A stretch of 64,000 nucleotides of DNA from Streptomyces sp. WM6378 (GCF_001279695.1 NZ_LGDD01000317.1:93976-157975), one strand, 5' to 3'. Numbered from the stretch's first letter, positions 52,094 through 61,624 are shown. Made by a program: numbers and translations. Notes: generated by a model not told the origin, from the sequence alone.

Positions 52094-53167
52094 GTGACCA
52101 CAGCTTTCGATCCGATCGACCTGGCCGGCACCCGGCTCGCCAACCGCATCGCCCTGGCGCCGATGACCCGCAGCCGCGCCCACGGCCCGGGGAACTCGCC
52201 GACCTCCTCGACGGCCGAGTACTACGCCCAGCGCGCCTCGGCGGGGCTCGTCATCACCGAGGGCATCCAGCCCTCCGTGGTCGGCCAGGGCTACCCCGAC
52301 ACCCCCGGACTGCACAGCGCCGAGCAGATCGCGGCCTGGCGCAAGGTCACCGACGCCGTGCACGCCAAGGGCGGCCGGATCTTCGCCCAGCTGATGCACA
52401 CGGGCCGGATCGGCCACCCCGATCTGCTGCCCGACGGGCTGATCAACGTGGCCCCGTCCGCGGTGGCCGCCGAGGGGCAGGTCTACACCCACGAGGGGCC
52501 GAAGCCGTTCGTCACCCCGCAGGCGCTGAGCGAGGACCAGATCCAGGTCACCATCGGCGAGTTCGTGTCCGCCGCCCGCAACGCCATCGAGGCGGGCTTC
52601 GACGGGGTCGAGCTGCACGGTGCCAACGGCTACCTCATCCACCAGTTCCTCGCGCCCAACTCCAATGTGCGCAACGACGGCTGGGGCGGCTCGGTCGAAG
52701 GCCGCATCCGCTTCGCCGTCGAGGTCACCAAGGCCGTCGTCGCCGAGATCGGCCCCGAGCGCACCGCCATCCGCCTCTCGCCCGGCAACCCGTACAACGA
52801 CATCGCCGAGCCCGAGCCGCAGCCGACCTACACCGCGCTCGTCGCCGCCCTCGAACCGCTAAGCCTCGCCTACCTGCACCTCCTCGAAGGCAGCCCGGAG
52901 CAGCGGGAGTTCACGCTTCAGCTGCGCAAGTCCTTTTCGGGCACGTTCATCCTCAACGCGGCGACCGCTGGGCCGACCGGGCCCGACGCGCTCGCCCTCG
53001 TCGAGGACGGCACCGCCGACCTCATCTCCTACGGCGCCCTCTTCCTCGCCAACCCGGACCTGCCGGCCCGGCTCAGGGCGGGCGGCCCCTACAACACCCC
53101 CGACCGCTCCACGTTCTTCGGCGGCGACGACCGCGGCTACACCGACTACCCGGCGCTCGACGCGTGA
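52094..53167 (+). CDS. Old-yellow-enzyme family alkene reductase (NADH:flavin oxidoreductase)
   Basis: The 357-residue FMN TIM-barrel reductase has FDPIDLAGTRLANRIALAPMTRSRA at the N-terminus, the substrate His/Asn pair in VELHGANGYLIHQFL, FAQLMHTGRIGHP, and NDGWGGSVEGRIRF. These are signatures of NemA/morphinone-reductase-like OYEs that reduce activated alkenes, nitro compounds and quinones. GTG at 52094 has GGAGG six bases upstream. It is divergent from and probably repressed by the adjacent MarR, which would sense electrophiles. Confidence 0.93.
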   Translation: MTTAFDPIDLAGTRLANRIALAPMTRSRAHGPGNSPTSSTAEYYAQRASAGLVITEGIQPSVVGQGYPDTPGLHSAEQIAAWRKVTDAVHAKGGRIFAQLMHTGRIGHPDLLPDGLINVAPSAVAAEGQVYTHEGPKPFVTPQALSEDQIQVTIGEFVSAARNAIEAGFDGVELHGANGYLIHQFLAPNSNVRNDGWGGSVEGRIRFAVEVTKAVVAEIGPERTAIRLSPGNPYNDIAEPEPQPTYTALVAALEPLSLAYLHLLEGSPEQREFTLQLRKSFSGTFILNAATAGPTGPDALALVEDGTADLISYGALFLANPDLPARLRAGGPYNTPDRSTFFGGDDRGYTDYPALDA

Positions 53168-53195
53168 AATCCGCTGGGCACGGCCCGGGAGGAGC

Positions 53196-53918
53196 ATGCA
53201 GGATCGGGCCGTGACCAGTGACACCAGTGACACCGGGCGCGTGCGCGAAGCCGTCCGCAACAACGCCGAATGGTGCGCCGCGCTCTGCCGCGCGCACGGC
53301 ATCGCGGGGGAAACGGGACCGTACGCCTGGACCAGCCCGCGCAGAACCCCGCTCTACTATCCGGACGCCGTGACGCTCACCCCCGAGGCCTCGCCCCGCG
53401 ACATCGTCGGCCGTATCGACCTCGCGAACCCCGGCGCCTCGGTGAAGGACAGCTTCGCCTCGCTCGACCTGACCGGCGACGGCTTCGAGGTGCTCTTCGA
53501 GGCCGAGTGGATCCATCGCCCGGCCCCGCGAGCCACCGGCCAGGGCTGGCAACTCGTGCGTACCGAGGGCGAGTTGGCCGAGTGGGAGCGGGCCTGGTCC
53601 GACGGGGACAGCGAAATGCTCTTCCCGCCGGGACTGCTCGCCGAATCCGCCCACACCTTCCTGGCGGAGCGCGACGGGGAAGGAAAGGTGGTGGCGGGAG
53701 CCGTCGCCGGCAGGAGCGGACAGGTGGTGGGCATCTCCAACCTGTACGCGGTCGACGGCGACCAGGGCGCGGCCTGGGCAGGCTGCCTCGCCACCGTTGC
53801 CCGCCTCTGGCCCGGCCTCGCCGTCGTCGGCTACGAGAGCGGCGACGACCTGGCGGCGGCGCTGCGCGCGGGCTTCACCACGACCGGACCGCTCAGCGTG
53901 TGGCTGCACCAGGGCTGA
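53196..53918 (+). CDS. GNAT-like acetyltransferase-fold protein, function unknown
   Basis: The 240-residue protein has an N-terminal RVREAVRNNAEWCAALCRAHG segment, a central ASVKDSFASLDLTGDGFEVLFEAEWIHRP, and a C-terminal half with VVAGAVAGRSGQVVGISNLYA and VVGYESGDDLAAALRAGFTTTGPLSVWL. These match the beta-bulge and last strands of degenerate GNAT proteins, but the acetyl-CoA loop (Q/RxxGxG/A) is not preserved. It may therefore be a non-catalytic relative. The ATG at 53196 follows GGGAGGAG. Confidence 0.78.
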   Translation: MQDRAVTSDTSDTGRVREAVRNNAEWCAALCRAHGIAGETGPYAWTSPRRTPLYYPDAVTLTPEASPRDIVGRIDLANPGASVKDSFASLDLTGDGFEVLFEAEWIHRPAPRATGQGWQLVRTEGELAEWERAWSDGDSEMLFPPGLLAESAHTFLAERDGEGKVVAGAVAGRSGQVVGISNLYAVDGDQGAAWAGCLATVARLWPGLAVVGYESGDDLAAALRAGFTTTGPLSVWLHQG

Positions 53919-53945
53919 GCGGTCCGGTCGTGCGAGTGCCGGGTG

Positions 53946-54596
53946 TCAGCTGAGCGGTTCGCCGTACCAGCGCCACTTGTCCGGGCGGGCCCGCCCCGGC
54001 AGATCCGCCCGGCCGGTGGCCCAGAGCAGCACCCGCCAGCGGTCCTGGTCGTCCGGCACGTCCCGGAAGAGCCGGGCGAGCACCCGGTCGCACAGTCCGG
54101 CCGGCGGGGTCCAGGCAAGACCGAGCCCCTCGGCCACGTCGTGCGTGTGCAGCAGGGTCTCCACGATGCCCATCGCCCCGAATCCCTCCGGGTCCGAGAC
54201 GCCGAATCCGTGGTACGCCCGCACCTCCGGCGAGGTGGTGCGGACCATCGCGGTGAGCAGGGCGCCGCTCGCCTCCAGGGTCTGGAGCAGCCCGGCCGGC
54301 CCCGCCGCGCGGTCCGCGTGCACCGCGTTGCGGGGGCCGCCGTGACGTTTCGCCTCCCACAGGTACGGCACCTCGCCGTCCAGCGGCGGCTGGGCGGGAC
54401 CGAGCTGCACCGCGTAGGCGAAGAGATCGTCCGAGAGGTGCTCGACGGTCTCCCAGCAGTCCCACTCCAGCGTTCCGGCCTTCACGCCCCAGTCCGCCGC
54501 GAGCCCGGCCCGCAGCGCGGTCACCGAAAGGCGCACGGAGTGCTCGACGTCGGCGGCGGTGACGGGAGTTCGCGAAGATTCATCGACCATGGACAT
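53946..54596 (-). CDS. Mycothiol-dependent maleylpyruvate-isomerase / DinB-fold protein
   Basis: The 216-residue protein resembles actinobacterial DinB/MDMPI-superfamily proteins. WDCWETVEHLSDDLFAYAV (about 45-63) carries a histidine, and GAMGIVETLLHTHDVAEGLGLAW (about 140-162) carries the HxxH-like pair, together forming the usual three-His metal site. Such proteins bind a thiol cofactor (mycothiol) and metal. The actual reaction is unknown. It is convergent with the GNAT-like gene. Confidence 0.8.
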   Translation of the reverse strand: MSMVDESSRTPVTAADVEHSVRLSVTALRAGLAADWGVKAGTLEWDCWETVEHLSDDLFAYAVQLGPAQPPLDGEVPYLWEAKRHGGPRNAVHADRAAGPAGLLQTLEASGALLTAMVRTTSPEVRAYHGFGVSDPEGFGAMGIVETLLHTHDVAEGLGLAWTPPAGLCDRVLARLFRDVPDDQDRWRVLLWATGRADLPGRARPDKWRWYGEPLS

Positions 54597-54688
54597 GGGG
54601 GGACCGTACCAACGATCTCTGTGGGCGGGGCTTCCGGCCGCGGGCAGTTCGGCGTACCGGGAACCCCCGGCCGGGAAAGCGCTTCACC

Positions 54689-55552
54689 TCACCGGCTCAC
54701 CGGAGTGAAGTCCCTCGCCCCGATGAACTCCGGTCGGCGGATCGGGGCCGCGAACGGCTCCTGCGCCGCGTTCTCCACGCTGTTGAAGACGATGAAGACG
54801 TTGCTGCGCGGGTACGGGGTGATGTTGTCCCCGGAGCCGTGCATCGCGTTGCAGTCGAACCAGGTGGCCGAGCCCGCCCGGCCGGTGAACAGCCGGATGC
54901 CGTGCCGGTCGGCCATCTTCGTGAGCGCCTCGTCGGACGGCGTCCCCGCGTCCTGCATCTGGAGGGACTTCTTGTAGTTGTCCTTCGGGGTGGCGCCCTC
55001 GCAGCCGAGGAAGTCCCGGTGCGAGCCGGGCATGATCATCAGGCCGCCGTTGGTGTCGTGGTTCTCGGTCAGCGCGATCGAGACGGACACCGCCCGCATC
55101 CGCGGCAGGCCGTCCTCGGCGTGCCAGGTCTCGAAGTCCGAGTGCCAGTAGAAGCCCGAGGCGCCGAAGCCCGGCTTCACGTTGATCCGCGACTGGTGGA
55201 CGTACACGTCCGAGCCGAGGATCCGCCGGGCCGTGCCCACCACCCGCTCGTCGTGCACGAGCCGCCCGAAGAGCTCGCTGATCCGGTGCACCTCGAAGAC
55301 CGAACGCACGGACTGCGACTGCGGTTCGATGATCGACCGCTCATCGGCACGCACGGAAGGATCGGCGATCAATCGCTCAAGTTCCGAGCGATAGAGCGAT
55401 ACTTCGTCGTCCGTGAGCAGATCTTCGATCGCGAGGAAGCCGTCCCGCTCGAACGATTCGAGCCCGGCGGACGGGCCCCAGACGACCGGGTCCTGGCGGG
55501 GCGTGATCACCTCGGCGGTGCCACGGGTGGGGTAGAGATCCTGGGCGGTCAT
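54689..55552 (-). CDS. ectD: Ectoine hydroxylase
   Basis: EctD (287 residues) is a non-heme Fe(II)/2-oxoglutarate dioxygenase making 5-hydroxyectoine. The family signature FYWHSDFETWHAEDGLP gives iron ligands H137 and D139; the third is H238 in FDCNAMHGSGDN. RPEFIGARDFTPV near the C-terminus is typical. It is the last gene of ectABCD, starting two bases after the ectC stop, with GGAGGG ahead of the ATG. Hydroxyectoine protects against heat and desiccation. Confidence 0.96.
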   Translation of the reverse strand: MTAQDLYPTRGTAEVITPRQDPVVWGPSAGLESFERDGFLAIEDLLTDDEVSLYRSELERLIADPSVRADERSIIEPQSQSVRSVFEVHRISELFGRLVHDERVVGTARRILGSDVYVHQSRINVKPGFGASGFYWHSDFETWHAEDGLPRMRAVSVSIALTENHDTNGGLMIMPGSHRDFLGCEGATPKDNYKKSLQMQDAGTPSDEALTKMADRHGIRLFTGRAGSATWFDCNAMHGSGDNITPYPRSNVFIVFNSVENAAQEPFAAPIRRPEFIGARDFTPVSR

Positions 55553-55554
55553 GG

Positions 55555-55959
55555 TCAGCCCTCCTCGGGTTCGGTCAGCAGCGGGTAGACGCCGTTCTCG
55601 TCGTGGTCCTCCCGTCCGGTGACGGGCGGGTTGAAGACGCAGACGCAGCGGAAGTCGGTCTTGGGGCGCAGGGTGTGGCGCTCGTGGCCGTCGAGGAGGT
55701 ACATCGTGCCCGGCGCGATCCAGTGGGTCTCGCCGGTCTCGTCGTCGGTGAGCTCGGCCTCGCCCTCGGTGCACAGCACGGCCTCGATGTGGTTGGCGTA
55801 CCACATGGAGGTCTCGGTGCCCGCGTACAGGACGGTCTCGTGCAGGGAGAAGCCGACCTTCTCCTTCGCGAGCACGATCCGCTTGCTCTCCCAGGTGCCG
55901 GAGGCGGCCTTCACATGGCGGTCGGTGTTCTCGATGTCCTTGAACGAGCGGACGATCAC
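55555..55959 (-). CDS. ectC: L-ectoine synthase
   Basis: EctC (134 residues) is a cupin that cyclises N-gamma-acetyl-diaminobutyrate to ectoine. Sequence blocks are [42 protein letters not shown] with metal-binding residues, [15 protein letters not shown] and [19 protein letters not shown], all diagnostic. GTG at 55959 gives the family N-terminus (MIVRSF); upstream in-frame sequence is not homologous. It lies 67 bases after ectB. Confidence 0.96.
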   Translation of the reverse strand: MIVRSFKDIENTDRHVKAASGTWESKRIVLAKEKVGFSLHETVLYAGTETSMWYANHIEAVLCTEGEAELTDDETGETHWIAPGTMYLLDGHERHTLRPKTDFRCVCVFNPPVTGREDHDENGVYPLLTEPEEG

Positions 55960-56026
55960 GGTGAGTTGGTGCCTTTCTCTCTTCGCTGTCTGCGCAGGCT
56001 GTGTGTGTCGGTGGGGTGCGGGCCGG

Positions 56027-57295
56027 TCAGACGGTCGCGGCGACCGCGCGGGCCAGCGTCCGCAGGCCCTCGTCCAGTTCATCGGGCGTGATGGTCAGCG
56101 GCGGCAGCAGCTTGACCACCTCGCTCTTCGGCCCGGAGGTCTCCAGGAGCAGCCCGAGTTCGAAGGCGCGGGCGCAGACCTCGGAGGCGCGGGCCGGGTC
56201 GGCGAACTCCAGGCCCCAGACCAGGCCCCGGCCCCGGTAGCTCGCGCCGAGCCGGCCGTGCTCGGCGCACAGCGCGAGCAGCGCCTGCTCGACCTGCTCG
56301 CCGCGGGCCAGGGTGTGCTTCTCCATCTGGCCGTCGGCCCAGTACGCGTCGAGCGCGGCGGTCGCGGTGACGAACGCCGGGTTGTTGCCGCGGAAGGTGC
56401 CGTTGTGCTCGCCGGGCTCCCACACGTCGAGCTCGCCCTTGAACAGGCAGAGCGACAGGGGGAGTCCGTAGCCGCTGATCGACTTGGAGACGGTGACGAT
56501 GTCCGGCACGATGCCCGCCTCCTCGAAGGAGAAGAACGCGCCGGTGCGCCCGCAGCCCATCTGGATGTCGTCGACGATGAGCAGCATGTCGCGGCGCCGG
56601 CACAGGTCGGCGAGCGCGCGCAGCCACTCGGCGCGGGCCACGTTGATGCCGCCCTCGCCCTGCACGGTCTCCACGATCACGGCGGCCGGCTTGTTGAGGC
56701 CGGAGCCCTGATCCTCCAGGAGCCGCTCGAACCACAGGAAGTCGGGCACCCGGCCGTCGAGGTAGTTGTCGAACGGCATCGGCGTGCCGTGCACCAGCGG
56801 GATGCCGGCCCCGGCCCGCTTGAAGGCGTTGCCGGTCACCGCGAGCGAGCCGAGCGACATGCCGTGGAAGGCGTTGGTGAAGGAGACGATCGACTCGCGG
56901 CCCTTCACCTTGCGGGCCAGCTTCAGCGCGGCCTCCACCGCGTTGGTGCCGGTCGGGCCGGGGAACATGACCTTGTACGGCAGGTCGCGCGGGCGCAGGA
57001 TCACGTTCTGGAACGTCTCCAGGAACGCCCGTTTCGCGGTCGTCGCCATGTCCAGGCCGTGCGTGATGCCGTCTCGCTCGATGTAGTCGATCAACGCCCG
57101 TTTCAGTACGGGGTTGTTGTGGCCGTAGTTGAGTGATCCGGCCCCGGCGAAGAAGTCCAGGTAGCTGTGGCCGTCCTCGTCGGTGAGGCGGGCACCCTGC
57201 GCGCGGTCGAACACGGCGGGCCAGCCGCGGCAGTAGCTGCGCACCTCCGATTCGAGCGACTCGAAGACACTGAGGGCGGGCGGGGTGATGGTCAC
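56027..57295 (-). CDS. ectB: Diaminobutyrate--2-oxoglutarate transaminase
   Basis: EctB (422 residues) converts aspartate semialdehyde to 2,4-diaminobutyrate. This class III PLP aminotransferase has the Schiff-base lysine K271 in [15 protein letters not shown]242/D243 in [14 protein letters not shown], and [15 protein letters not shown] at the N-terminus. The GTG start overlaps the ectA stop by four bases (GTGA), showing translational coupling. It competes with DapA for the same aldehyde. Confidence 0.96.
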   Translation of the reverse strand: MTITPPALSVFESLESEVRSYCRGWPAVFDRAQGARLTDEDGHSYLDFFAGAGSLNYGHNNPVLKRALIDYIERDGITHGLDMATTAKRAFLETFQNVILRPRDLPYKVMFPGPTGTNAVEAALKLARKVKGRESIVSFTNAFHGMSLGSLAVTGNAFKRAGAGIPLVHGTPMPFDNYLDGRVPDFLWFERLLEDQGSGLNKPAAVIVETVQGEGGINVARAEWLRALADLCRRRDMLLIVDDIQMGCGRTGAFFSFEEAGIVPDIVTVSKSISGYGLPLSLCLFKGELDVWEPGEHNGTFRGNNPAFVTATAALDAYWADGQMEKHTLARGEQVEQALLALCAEHGRLGASYRGRGLVWGLEFADPARASEVCARAFELGLLLETSGPKSEVVKLLPPLTITPDELDEGLRTLARAVAATV

Positions 57296-57813
57296 AGCGA
57301 TTCTCCCTGGGGGTGGAGGGGGCCGATGCGGTAGAGGACTTCGGGCTGGTGCCCGTCGTCGGGGAACAGGCCCGCATCGAAGAGGAGTTCACGGTCGAGG
57401 GTGGCGCCGCGCCGCTTGGCGTACGAGGTGAAGAGCCGGTCGGAGGGGGTGTTGTCCGGCGACACCGTCGTCTCGACGCCGGTGATCCCGTGCGAGGCGC
57501 GCACCTTCGCGGTCAGCGCTTCGAGCAGCAGTCCGGCGAGCCCGTGGCCCCGGTGGGCGTGGTCGACGGCGACCTGCCAGACGACCAGGGTGCCGGGACG
57601 CTCGGGCCGTACGTAGCCGGTGATGAACGCGATCGGCTCGCCGGCGTCGTCGCGGGCGACGACGGAGGTCCCGGCGAAGTCGCGGCACCAGAGCAGATAG
57701 CTGTACGAGGAGTTGAGGTCGAGTACCTCGGAGTCACGGGCGATGCGCCAGATCGCGGCTCCGTCCTCCACTCGTGGGCTTTCGATACGGACTGCTGTTT
57801 GCGCGGCGGTCAT
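57292..57813 (-). CDS. ectA: L-2,4-diaminobutyrate N-gamma-acetyltransferase
   Basis: EctA (173 residues) is a GNAT enzyme acetylating diaminobutyrate. The substrate-binding VLDLNSSYSYLLWCRDFAGTSVVA (about 30-53) and the acetyl-CoA loop VDHAHRGHGLAGLLLEAL are clear, as is TTVSPDNTPSDRLF. The ATG at 57813 is chosen because family homology starts near IESPRVEDGAAIW. It is the first gene of ectABCD; the promoter region upstream carries a 9-bp-arm palindrome. Confidence 0.95.
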   Translation of the reverse strand: MTAAQTAVRIESPRVEDGAAIWRIARDSEVLDLNSSYSYLLWCRDFAGTSVVARDDAGEPIAFITGYVRPERPGTLVVWQVAVDHAHRGHGLAGLLLEALTAKVRASHGITGVETTVSPDNTPSDRLFTSYAKRRGATLDRELLFDAGLFPDDGHQPEVLYRIGPLHPQGESL

Positions 57814-57912
57814 GCCGAGGGAATTTACCGACCAGAAATTGAAATCGCATTCCCGTGAGGGGGTGTGCCAGAAGGTCATCCGTGTTATCACGCGAGCATG
57901 CGCGCGAACCGG

Positions 57913-57936
57913 TTTGTCCGGGAATTACCGGACAAA
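57913..57936. promoter_or_regulatory. Palindrome TTTGTCCGG-N6-CCGGACAAA upstream of ectA
   Basis: Nine-base perfect arms flank GAATTA, about 100 bases upstream of the ectA start. No gene lies between, and the location and symmetry suggest a dimeric regulator site controlling ectoine synthesis, possibly with osmotic or heat input. The regulator is unidentified. Confidence 0.6.
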
Positions 57937-58023
57937 AGGGCAGGGTTGTGGAGTCGATCACACCCCTGTGACGGCCCCGGAACCTTGTTGAAACCTTTGT
58001 GTTTGAGGTCGGGAAGTCGGGGC

Positions 58024-58065
58024 AGAAGAAAACGGGAAGCTGCGATGGATAAGCAGCTTCCCGTT
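58024..58065 (-). terminator. Intrinsic terminator of the class V aminotransferase gene
   Basis: On the minus strand AACGGGAAGCTGC (58065-58053) pairs with 58043-58031 around a nine-base loop, then runs into TTTTCTTC. It lies 62 bases past the aminotransferase stop and insulates it from the ect promoter region. Confidence 0.92.
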
Positions 58066-58126
58066 ATGTGGATCGTTTTGCGGAATTCAGTTGTGATTTA
58101 CCCGCCGGAGGAACGCGGAAAAAGTG

Positions 58127-59224
58127 TCACCAGGTTTCGGAAACGGCCTTGCGGGCAGCTTCCAGGTCCACCGCGATTCCGTACTCGCCGAGTGCCGCCC
58201 CCAGCGCCGCGAGCGAGGACTGGACGACGCCGCGCGTGGCGTCCACGCCGTAGTGGTTGACCCGGATCATCGTCGAGGCCAGTGCCCCGCCACCGGCGAT
58301 CAACGGCAGCGAGGGGTCGGAGGCGAGCGCCTTGGCGACCAGCTCCGAGGCGTCGACTCTGGCCGGTGCGCGCAGAGTTGTGGCCACCGGGGCGGCGTCC
58401 GCGGCCTCGTGGACGTACGGGGTGAGCCCGCCGCCCAGCGCCACGGAGCCCGCCCGGGTCGCGGCGGCGGCCGAGGCGTGCCGGGCCGTCACCGCGGCCA
58501 GGCCCTCGGACTCGATGCGCTCCACACACGCCTCAAGGGCGAGCATCTCCAACTGCGCGGGCGCGTGCAGCAGGGCCTTGCGGCCGCCGTCGATCCAGCG
58601 CTGCTTCCAGTCCAGGAGGGAGAGGTAGGAGCGGCGCGGCGCGTTCGGGTTGGCGGCGATCCGCTCCCAGGCACGGGCGCTGACCGAGACCGCCGAGACG
58701 CCGGCCGGGCCGCCCATCGCCTTCTGCGCGCCGATCACGCACAGGTCCACGCCCCAGGCGTCGGGCAGCAGCGGCTCGGCGGCCACCGAGGCCACCGCGT
58801 CCAGCATGAACAGGGCGCCGTGCCGGCGCACGACCTCGCCGATCTCCGCGACCGGGTTCGTATTGCCGGTCGCCGCCTCCGCGTGAACGAGCGAAACGAA
58901 ATCGATCTCCGGATGTTCGGTCAGCGATCGATCGATCTGCTCCGCGGTGACCGCCGCATGGAACGGCACCTCCAGATCGATCACCTCGGCCCCGCAGTCG
59001 CGCAGCCAGTTGCCGAAGGTCTGCCCGTACGGCCCGGTCACCACGTTCAGCGCGGTGGAGCCGGGGTGCGCGGCGCCGCGGATGCAGCCCTCCAGGGGGA
59101 GCAGCGCCTCGCCCTGCATGATCACCACGTCCTGCTCGGTGTCGAGCAGGACGGCCACGCGGCGCTCGATCGCCGCGAAGTGGTCGGCGGTCAGCGGGGC
59201 CAGATCCAGGAGCGGGTGTGTCAC
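58127..59224 (-). CDS. Class V PLP-dependent aminotransferase (alanine-glyoxylate aminotransferase-like)
   Basis: The 365-residue enzyme has the small-domain VIMQGEALLPLEGCIRG, substrate Asn/Gly loops, LVHAEAATGNTNPVAEIG, the aspartate in ALFMLDAVASVAAEP, and Schiff-base K168 in LCVIGAQKAMGGPAGVS. This profile matches alanine/serine-glyoxylate or related aminotransferases; the true amino donor is unknown. GTG at 59224 follows GAAGAAGG; a TTG 11 codons upstream is less likely. It is divergent from an amidohydrolase gene. Confidence 0.9.
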   Translation of the reverse strand: MTHPLLDLAPLTADHFAAIERRVAVLLDTEQDVVIMQGEALLPLEGCIRGAAHPGSTALNVVTGPYGQTFGNWLRDCGAEVIDLEVPFHAAVTAEQIDRSLTEHPEIDFVSLVHAEAATGNTNPVAEIGEVVRRHGALFMLDAVASVAAEPLLPDAWGVDLCVIGAQKAMGGPAGVSAVSVSARAWERIAANPNAPRRSYLSLLDWKQRWIDGGRKALLHAPAQLEMLALEACVERIESEGLAAVTARHASAAAATRAGSVALGGGLTPYVHEAADAAPVATTLRAPARVDASELVAKALASDPSLPLIAGGGALASTMIRVNHYGVDATRGVVQSSLAALGAALGEYGIAVDLEAARKAVSETW

Positions 59225-59325
59225 GGCGATGCCTTCTTCGATCAAGTCGGGGGTCAAGTCGGGGGTCGGGTCGGGTGTTCGATCCTCTGGATGGAGACTA
59301 CCCAGCGCCTCGTACAGTGCTGACC

Positions 59326-60411
59326 ATGAGCGATCGCACGGTGCTGCATGTGAAGGGGCGCGTCCTCGCGGGACCCGAGGACGTACGGGACGAGCTGTGG
59401 GCGGTCGACGGGCGGATCACCTACGAGCGGCCCCCGGGCGAGGCCTTCACCGTGACCGGCTGGGTGCTGCCGGGCCTGGTCGACGCGCACTGCCACGTCG
59501 GGCTCGACAAGCACGGCCCGGTGCCGGACGAGGTGAGCGAGAAGCAGGCCCTCACCGACCGCGACGCCGGGACGCTGCTGCTCCGCGACGCGGGCTCGCC
59601 CTCCGACACCCGCTGGGTCGACGACCGCGAGGACCTGCCGAAGATCATCAGGGCGGGCCGGCACATCGCCCGCACCCGCCGCTACATCCGCAACTACGCC
59701 CACGAGATCGAGCCCGGCGACCTCGTCGCCTACGTCGCCCAGGAGGCGCGGCGCGGCGACGGCTGGGTCAAGCTGGTCGGCGACTGGATCGACCGGGACG
59801 AGGGTGATCTGACCGCGTGCTGGCCGCGCGGCGAGGTCGAGGCCGCTATCGCCGAGGCCCACCGGCTCGGCGCCCGGGTCACCGCGCACTGCTTCGCCGA
59901 GGACTCGCTCAGGGACCTGGTCGAGGCGGGTATTGACTGCATCGAGCACGCCACGGGCCTGACCGAGGACACCATCCCGCTGTTCGCCGAGCGCGGCGTG
60001 GCGATCGTCCCGACGCTGGTCAACATCGCCACGTTCCCGCACATGGCCGACGGCGGCGAGGCCAAGTTCCCCAACTGGGCCGCCCACATGCGGCGGTTGT
60101 ACGAGCGCCGCTACGACACGGTGCGCTCGGCCTACGAAGCCGGGATCCCCGTCTTCGTCGGCACGGACGCGGGCGGCTCGCTCGCCCACGGCCTGGTCGC
60201 CGCCGAGGTCGCCGAGCTCGTGAAGGCGGGCATCCCGCCGGTCGACGCGCTCTCGGCGACGGCCTGGGGCGCCCGGACGTGGCTCGGCCGCCCCGTCCTC
60301 GAAGAAGGCGCCCCGGCGGACCTGGTGGTCTACGACCAGGACCCGCGCGCGGACGTCCGGGCGCTTGCCGCGCCGAGCCGGATCGTGCTCAACGGGCGCG
60401 TTGTGGGCTGA
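59326..60411 (+). CDS. Metal-dependent amidohydrolase (imidazolonepropionase/prolidase-like)
   Basis: The 361-residue enzyme has H55 and H57 in VDAHCHVGLDKH, a likely carbamylated K149 in GWVKLVGDW, H188 in VTAHCFAEDS, H208 in IEHATGLT and D281 in VGTDAGGS. This is the complete two-metal set of cytoplasmic amidohydrolases acting on cyclic amides or Xaa-Pro-type peptides. TACAGT seven bases before the ATG predicts a leaderless mRNA. It is divergent from the aminotransferase. The substrate is not evident. Confidence 0.92.
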   Translation: MSDRTVLHVKGRVLAGPEDVRDELWAVDGRITYERPPGEAFTVTGWVLPGLVDAHCHVGLDKHGPVPDEVSEKQALTDRDAGTLLLRDAGSPSDTRWVDDREDLPKIIRAGRHIARTRRYIRNYAHEIEPGDLVAYVAQEARRGDGWVKLVGDWIDRDEGDLTACWPRGEVEAAIAEAHRLGARVTAHCFAEDSLRDLVEAGIDCIEHATGLTEDTIPLFAERGVAIVPTLVNIATFPHMADGGEAKFPNWAAHMRRLYERRYDTVRSAYEAGIPVFVGTDAGGSLAHGLVAAEVAELVKAGIPPVDALSATAWGARTWLGRPVLEEGAPADLVVYDQDPRADVRALAAPSRIVLNGRVVG

Positions 60412-61582
60412 CCAACTCCCGTTCAGGGCTGGTGGGTTCAGGGGCGCGCCGCCGGGCGGCCAGTTCGGGCAGCAGGCTGAGGACGCCGAGCGCGGCAAGG
60501 CCCGCGCCGAGCCACAGCGGCGCCCGGAGGCCGAAGTGGGTGACGCCGACCCCGCCGAGCGAGGAGCCGATGCCGACGCCGAGCGTGATGAACGAGGCGT
60601 GCACCGAGTTCACCAGCGGCCGGGCGTTGGCGATGCGCTGGACGCGCGTGACCATCGCCGGGTTCATGGTGACCCCGACAAGGCCGATGCCCAGCATGAA
60701 CACCACGGCGGGCAGGGCGAGGTGGGCGAGCAGCGCGAACCCGGTGAGGAAGAGCAGGTTCAGGGCGAGCCCGGCCGCGAGCACGTTCAGGGCGTACCGG
60801 TCGGCGAGGCGGCCGACCACGTGGTTGCCGATCACGGTCGCGGCCCCGTACGCGATGAGCAGCACCGGGACGGCCCCGCTGCCGAACCCGGTGACCTCGG
60901 TCAGGATCGGATTGAAGTAGCTGAACGCGGAGAACGTCGCACCGATGATGAAGGTGCTGGTGACGAGCGCCAGCCACAGCCCGGGGCGCCGGAAGGCGGC
61001 CAGCTCCTTGCCGAAGCCCCCGCCGTCCTCGGCCCGGCCGAGCCGGGGCACCCCGGCAAGGGTGCACAGGGCGGCGGCCACGGTCAGGACCGTGATGGCC
61101 CAGAACGCGGCCCGCCAGCCCAGGTGTTCACCCATCAGGGTGGAGAGCGGCAGCCCGAGGAGGGTGCCGAGCATCAGCCCGTTGAGCGCGACGGACGTGG
61201 CCCGGCCGCGTTCCTCGGGGCGGGCCAGCTGGGCGCAGATCGACAGCGAGACACCGAAGAACGCCTGCGAGGCCGTGCCCGTGACGACCCGGGCCAGCAG
61301 CATGACCGCGTACGTGGTGGCGGTCGCGGCCAGCACGTTGCCGACCAGGAAGACGCCGAACAGCACCATCAGCGCCTGTCTCTGCGGCAGCCGCATCACG
61401 GTCACGGTCAGGAACGGGCCTCCGAACGCCATCGCCAGCGCGAACGCGGTGATGAGATAGCCGATTTGGGGGACGGTGACATCGAGGCCCGCCGCCATCT
61501 GCGGCATCAGTCCGGCGACGACGAACTCGCTGGTGACCATGGCGAAGATCCCCAGGGCCAGTACGTAAACGGCGCGAGGCAT
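60389..61582 (-). CDS. MFS efflux transporter (DHA1, chloramphenicol-type)
   Basis: The 397-residue, 12-helix protein begins YVLALGIFAMVTSEFVVAGLMP, the N-terminus of the Cmr/Cml and YdhP group of DHA1 exporters. Helix 5 has NGLMLGTLLGLPLSTLMG (motif C). It overlaps the end of the amidohydrolase gene by 23 bases tail to tail. The TetR gene lies upstream on the same strand, and a GTTT-N6-AAAC dyad precedes this gene. The substrate is unknown. Confidence 0.9.
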   Translation of the reverse strand: MPRAVYVLALGIFAMVTSEFVVAGLMPQMAAGLDVTVPQIGYLITAFALAMAFGGPFLTVTVMRLPQRQALMVLFGVFLVGNVLAATATTYAVMLLARVVTGTASQAFFGVSLSICAQLARPEERGRATSVALNGLMLGTLLGLPLSTLMGEHLGWRAAFWAITVLTVAAALCTLAGVPRLGRAEDGGGFGKELAAFRRPGLWLALVTSTFIIGATFSAFSYFNPILTEVTGFGSGAVPVLLIAYGAATVIGNHVVGRLADRYALNVLAAGLALNLLFLTGFALLAHLALPAVVFMLGIGLVGVTMNPAMVTRVQRIANARPLVNSVHASFITLGVGIGSSLGGVGVTHFGLRAPLWLGAGLAALGVLSLLPELAARRRAPEPTSPERELVSPQRAR

Positions 61583-61624
61583 GACAGGTGCGCTCCTGTT
61601 CGGGGGTGTTGCTGGTTATGGATT

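Noticed and set aside
54689..57813. A larger secondary-metabolite cluster around the ectoine genes
   Set aside because: Flanking genes are ordinary housekeeping or efflux types with no further biosynthetic enzymes; only ectABCD is supported.
59246..59280. Short TCAAGTCGGGGG tandem repeat before the aminotransferase start
   Set aside because: Two and a half imperfect copies of a low-complexity string; slippage noise is the simplest explanation.
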